Part shown: positions 7,140 through 8,981 of the stretch, piece by piece | How the letters are laid out: the number at the start of each line of letters is the position of its first letter | Numbering within the stretch: position 1 is the first letter of the stretch | Assembly (NCBI GenBank): GCA_947456845.1 | Contig: CANGUJ010000133.1 | Location: 1-8,981 of the forward strand | Source: Burkholderiales bacterium | GTDB lineage: Bacteria > Pseudomonadota > Gammaproteobacteria > Burkholderiales > JAEUOS01 | Reading direction: 5' to 3' | Length of the DNA stretch: 8,981 nucleotides | Notes under the pieces: model-generated | Database searches by the model: none | What the model saw: the letters and a program-made list of their open reading frames with translations, nothing else | What the model was told of the DNA's origin: nothing | Program-made: the position numbers and the translations under genes

Positions 7140-8981
7140 TTACCGATGCTTTCGTTTGTGGTCGCGGTGACGCGCATCTGCCGCATCGGACGAGCGGGCC
7201 GGGCGCGCCTGCCCGGCCTGTTCGGCAGCCCCGGCCGGTGAACCTTCCCCCTCGACCAAGGCAAGGTCGATCTTCAACGCATCCGGGTCGGCGCGGACGA
7301 TCTTCACCGTCACGCGCTGTCCGAGCGCGAAAGACCCCCCGGTCCTTTCGCCGTGGAGGCGATGGCGGGTCTCATCGAACACGTAATAGTCCCGGCCGAG
7401 CTCGGAAACGTGGATCATGCCGTCGATCAGCAATTCATCCATGGTGACGAAGATGCCGAAGCCGGCCACGCCGCTGATGGAACCACCGAACGTGCTGCCG
7501 ATGTGTTCTGCCGCGTATTGGCATTTGAGCCAGGTCTGGACTTCGCGGGAGGCCTCATCGGCGCGCCTCTCGGCACGCGAGCAGGCGGCGCCGAGCGCGT
7601 CCCAGTCGTCCTCCCGGTAGGTCCGGCGCGTGATGATCGCCTTGATCGCCCGGTGGGTGAGTAGGTCGGGATAACGGCGGATCGGCGAAGTGAAATGCGC
7701 GTACTTCTCGTAGGCGAGCCCGAAATGTCCGATGTTGTCCGGGCTGTACTGCGCCTGCTGCATCGAGCGCAGCATCACCGACGAGATCAGGCCGGCGTCG
7801 GGGCGGCCGCGCGCCTGTTCCGCCAGCTTGGCGTAGTCAAGCGCATGCGGCGCATCGCCGCCGCCGAGCGTCAGCGACAGCGGGCCCAGGAAGGCACGCA
7901 GGTTTTCCAGCTTGGCGGGCGTCGGGCCGGCATGAATGCGGAACAGGCCGGGATGCTTGTGTCGCTCGATGATGTCGGCCGCGCACACGTTGGCGGCCAG
8001 CATGCACTCCTCGATCAGGCGGTGCGCCTGATTGCGCACGACCGGCACGATCTTTTCGATCTTGCCGGCCTCGTTGAACATGAGCTTGGTTTCGGTGGAT
8101 TCGAAATCGACCGCGCCGCGCCTGGCGCGCGCGGCAAGCAGCACCTTGAAGACCTTTTCGAGCCGCAGGAGGTTGGCGACGCTGTCCTTGCGCCTGGCCG
8201 CGGCCGCGCCTTTGGGCTCCGCGAGAATCGCGGCCACCTCGGTATAGGTCAGGCGCGCGCGCGAATGCATCACGCCGGTATAGAACTCGTAGGCGGCGAT
8301 CTCGCCGCTCGGGCGCACCACCATGTCGCAGACCATCACCAGACGATCGACCGCGGGGTTGAGGGAGCACAATCCGTTCGAAAGCTTTTCCGGCAGCATC
8401 GGGATGACGCGTCGCGGAAAATAGACCGAGGTGCTGCGTTCGCGGGCATCGATGTCCAGCGGCGCCCCCGGCTTGACGTAGTGGCTCACGTCCGCGATCG
8501 CCACGACCAGGCGCATGGAGCGGCTGGCGCGGCCCGATTCGCCGCGCACCGGCTCGCAGAAAACGGCATCGTCGAAGTCGCGTGCGTCCTCCCCGTCGAT
8601 GGTGACCAGCGCGATGTCGCGCAGGTCGCGACGCCCGGCCAGGTCCTTGGCCCGAACGGTCGCGGGCAATGCCGCGCTCTCCGACAACGCCGGCGCGGAA
8701 AACACGTGCGGCAGGTCGTGCTTGCGCAGGGCCACCTCTATTTCAATGCCGGAATCTGTCGGACTGCCCAGGATTTCGGTGATGCGCCCCTCGGCCTCCA
8801 GCCCCTCGGCGGGATAGCGGGTGATCTCCACATCGACAAAGTCGCCTTCGCGGCCGGTCGTGCCCTTCTCCAGGGCCACCGGGGCAGGGAAACTGCGGTC
8901 CTGCGGGACCACGCGCCAGCGGGACCCGTCGCGCGCCAGGCGCCCGACCACGCGGCGCACCGCGCGCTCCCGCACTTCCAC
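7140..8981 (-). CDS. rnr: Ribonuclease R, 3'-to-5' exoribonuclease (5' end outside the window)
   Basis: RNase R degrades structured RNA processively from the 3' end and takes part in rRNA quality control and mRNA decay. The window holds the last 613 residues and ends with TAA at 7142-7140; the frame is still open at the edge. Compared with E. coli RNase R, roughly the first 190-200 residues (helix-turn-helix and first cold-shock domain) are missing. Visible, numbered from the edge: a cold-shock domain (about 1-75), then the RNB nuclease domain from about 115 with the metal-binding acids D129, D135, D137 and D138 in IDGEDARDFDDAV. Further conserved stretches are NGLCSLNPAVDRLVMV (202-217), LIEECMLAAN (322-331) and HFTSPIRRYPDL (429-440). 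An S1 domain covers about 493-577. The tail after it is only about 36 residues, basic and histidine-rich, much shorter than the long lysine-rich tail of E. coli. The S1-plus-tail layout and the rlmB nearby favour RNase R over RNase II. Confidence 0.97.
   Translation of the reverse strand: MEVRERAVRRVVGRLARDGSRWRVVPQDRSFPAPVALEKGTTGREGDFVDVEITRYPAEGLEAEGRITEILGSPTDSGIEIEVALRKHDLPHVFSAPALSESAALPATVRAKDLAGRRDLRDIALVTIDGEDARDFDDAVFCEPVRGESGRASRSMRLVVAIADVSHYVKPGAPLDIDARERSTSVYFPRRVIPMLPEKLSNGLCSLNPAVDRLVMVCDMVVRPSGEIAAYEFYTGVMHSRARLTYTEVAAILAEPKGAAAARRKDSVANLLRLEKVFKVLLAARARRGAVDFESTETKLMFNEAGKIEKIVPVVRNQAHRLIEECMLAANVCAADIIERHKHPGLFRIHAGPTPAKLENLRAFLGPLSLTLGGGDAPHALDYAKLAEQARGRPDAGLISSVMLRSMQQAQYSPDNIGHFGLAYEKYAHFTSPIRRYPDLLTHRAIKAIITRRTYREDDWDALGAACSRAERRADEASREVQTWLKCQYAAEHIGSTFGGSISGVAGFGIFVTMDELLIDGMIHVSELGRDYYVFDETRHRLHGERTGGSFALGQRVTVKIVRADPDALKIDLALVEGEGSPAGAAEQAGQARPARSSDAADARHRDHKRKHR

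Overview
The window looks like a chromosomal stretch from a GC-rich proteobacterium. The close rnr/rlmB association, the MFE-1-like beta-oxidation enzyme and the codon use suggest a betaproteobacterium, perhaps Rhodocyclales or Burkholderiales; that placement is inference. Coding density is high. I see no tRNA, rRNA, insertion sequence, phage gene or CRISPR array.

Left region (26-3321): a minus-strand bifunctional enoyl-CoA hydratase/3-hydroxyacyl-CoA dehydrogenase is divergent from a plus-strand aldo/keto reductase. A 215-base gap with one clear hairpin separates them. The fatty-acid enzyme reads off the left edge, and no thiolase, acyl-CoA dehydrogenase or regulator is visible beside it.

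Middle region (3343-5345): a small unrecognised minus-strand protein of 81 residues is divergent from a plus-strand alpha/beta hydrolase of the hormone-sensitive-lipase/BD-FAE type. After a 252-base gap with several GC-rich dyads comes an exported thiol-type glutathione peroxidase.

Right region (5373-8981): a compact minus-strand cluster is read as rnr (RNase R, 5' end outside the window), then a PIG3-type NADPH:quinone oxidoreductase, then rlmB (23S rRNA Gm2251 methyltransferase). Gaps are 21 and 3 bases, so one transcript is likely. RNase R and RlmB both act on RNA, and the oxidoreductase sits between two genes that are adjacent in E. coli.

Overall this is ordinary housekeeping and catabolic gene content. 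I found no convincing new multi-gene system. The points most worth a second look are the oxidoreductase inside the rnr-rlmB unit, the small orphan protein, the hairpin in the leader of the beta-oxidation gene, and the structured 252-base gap.
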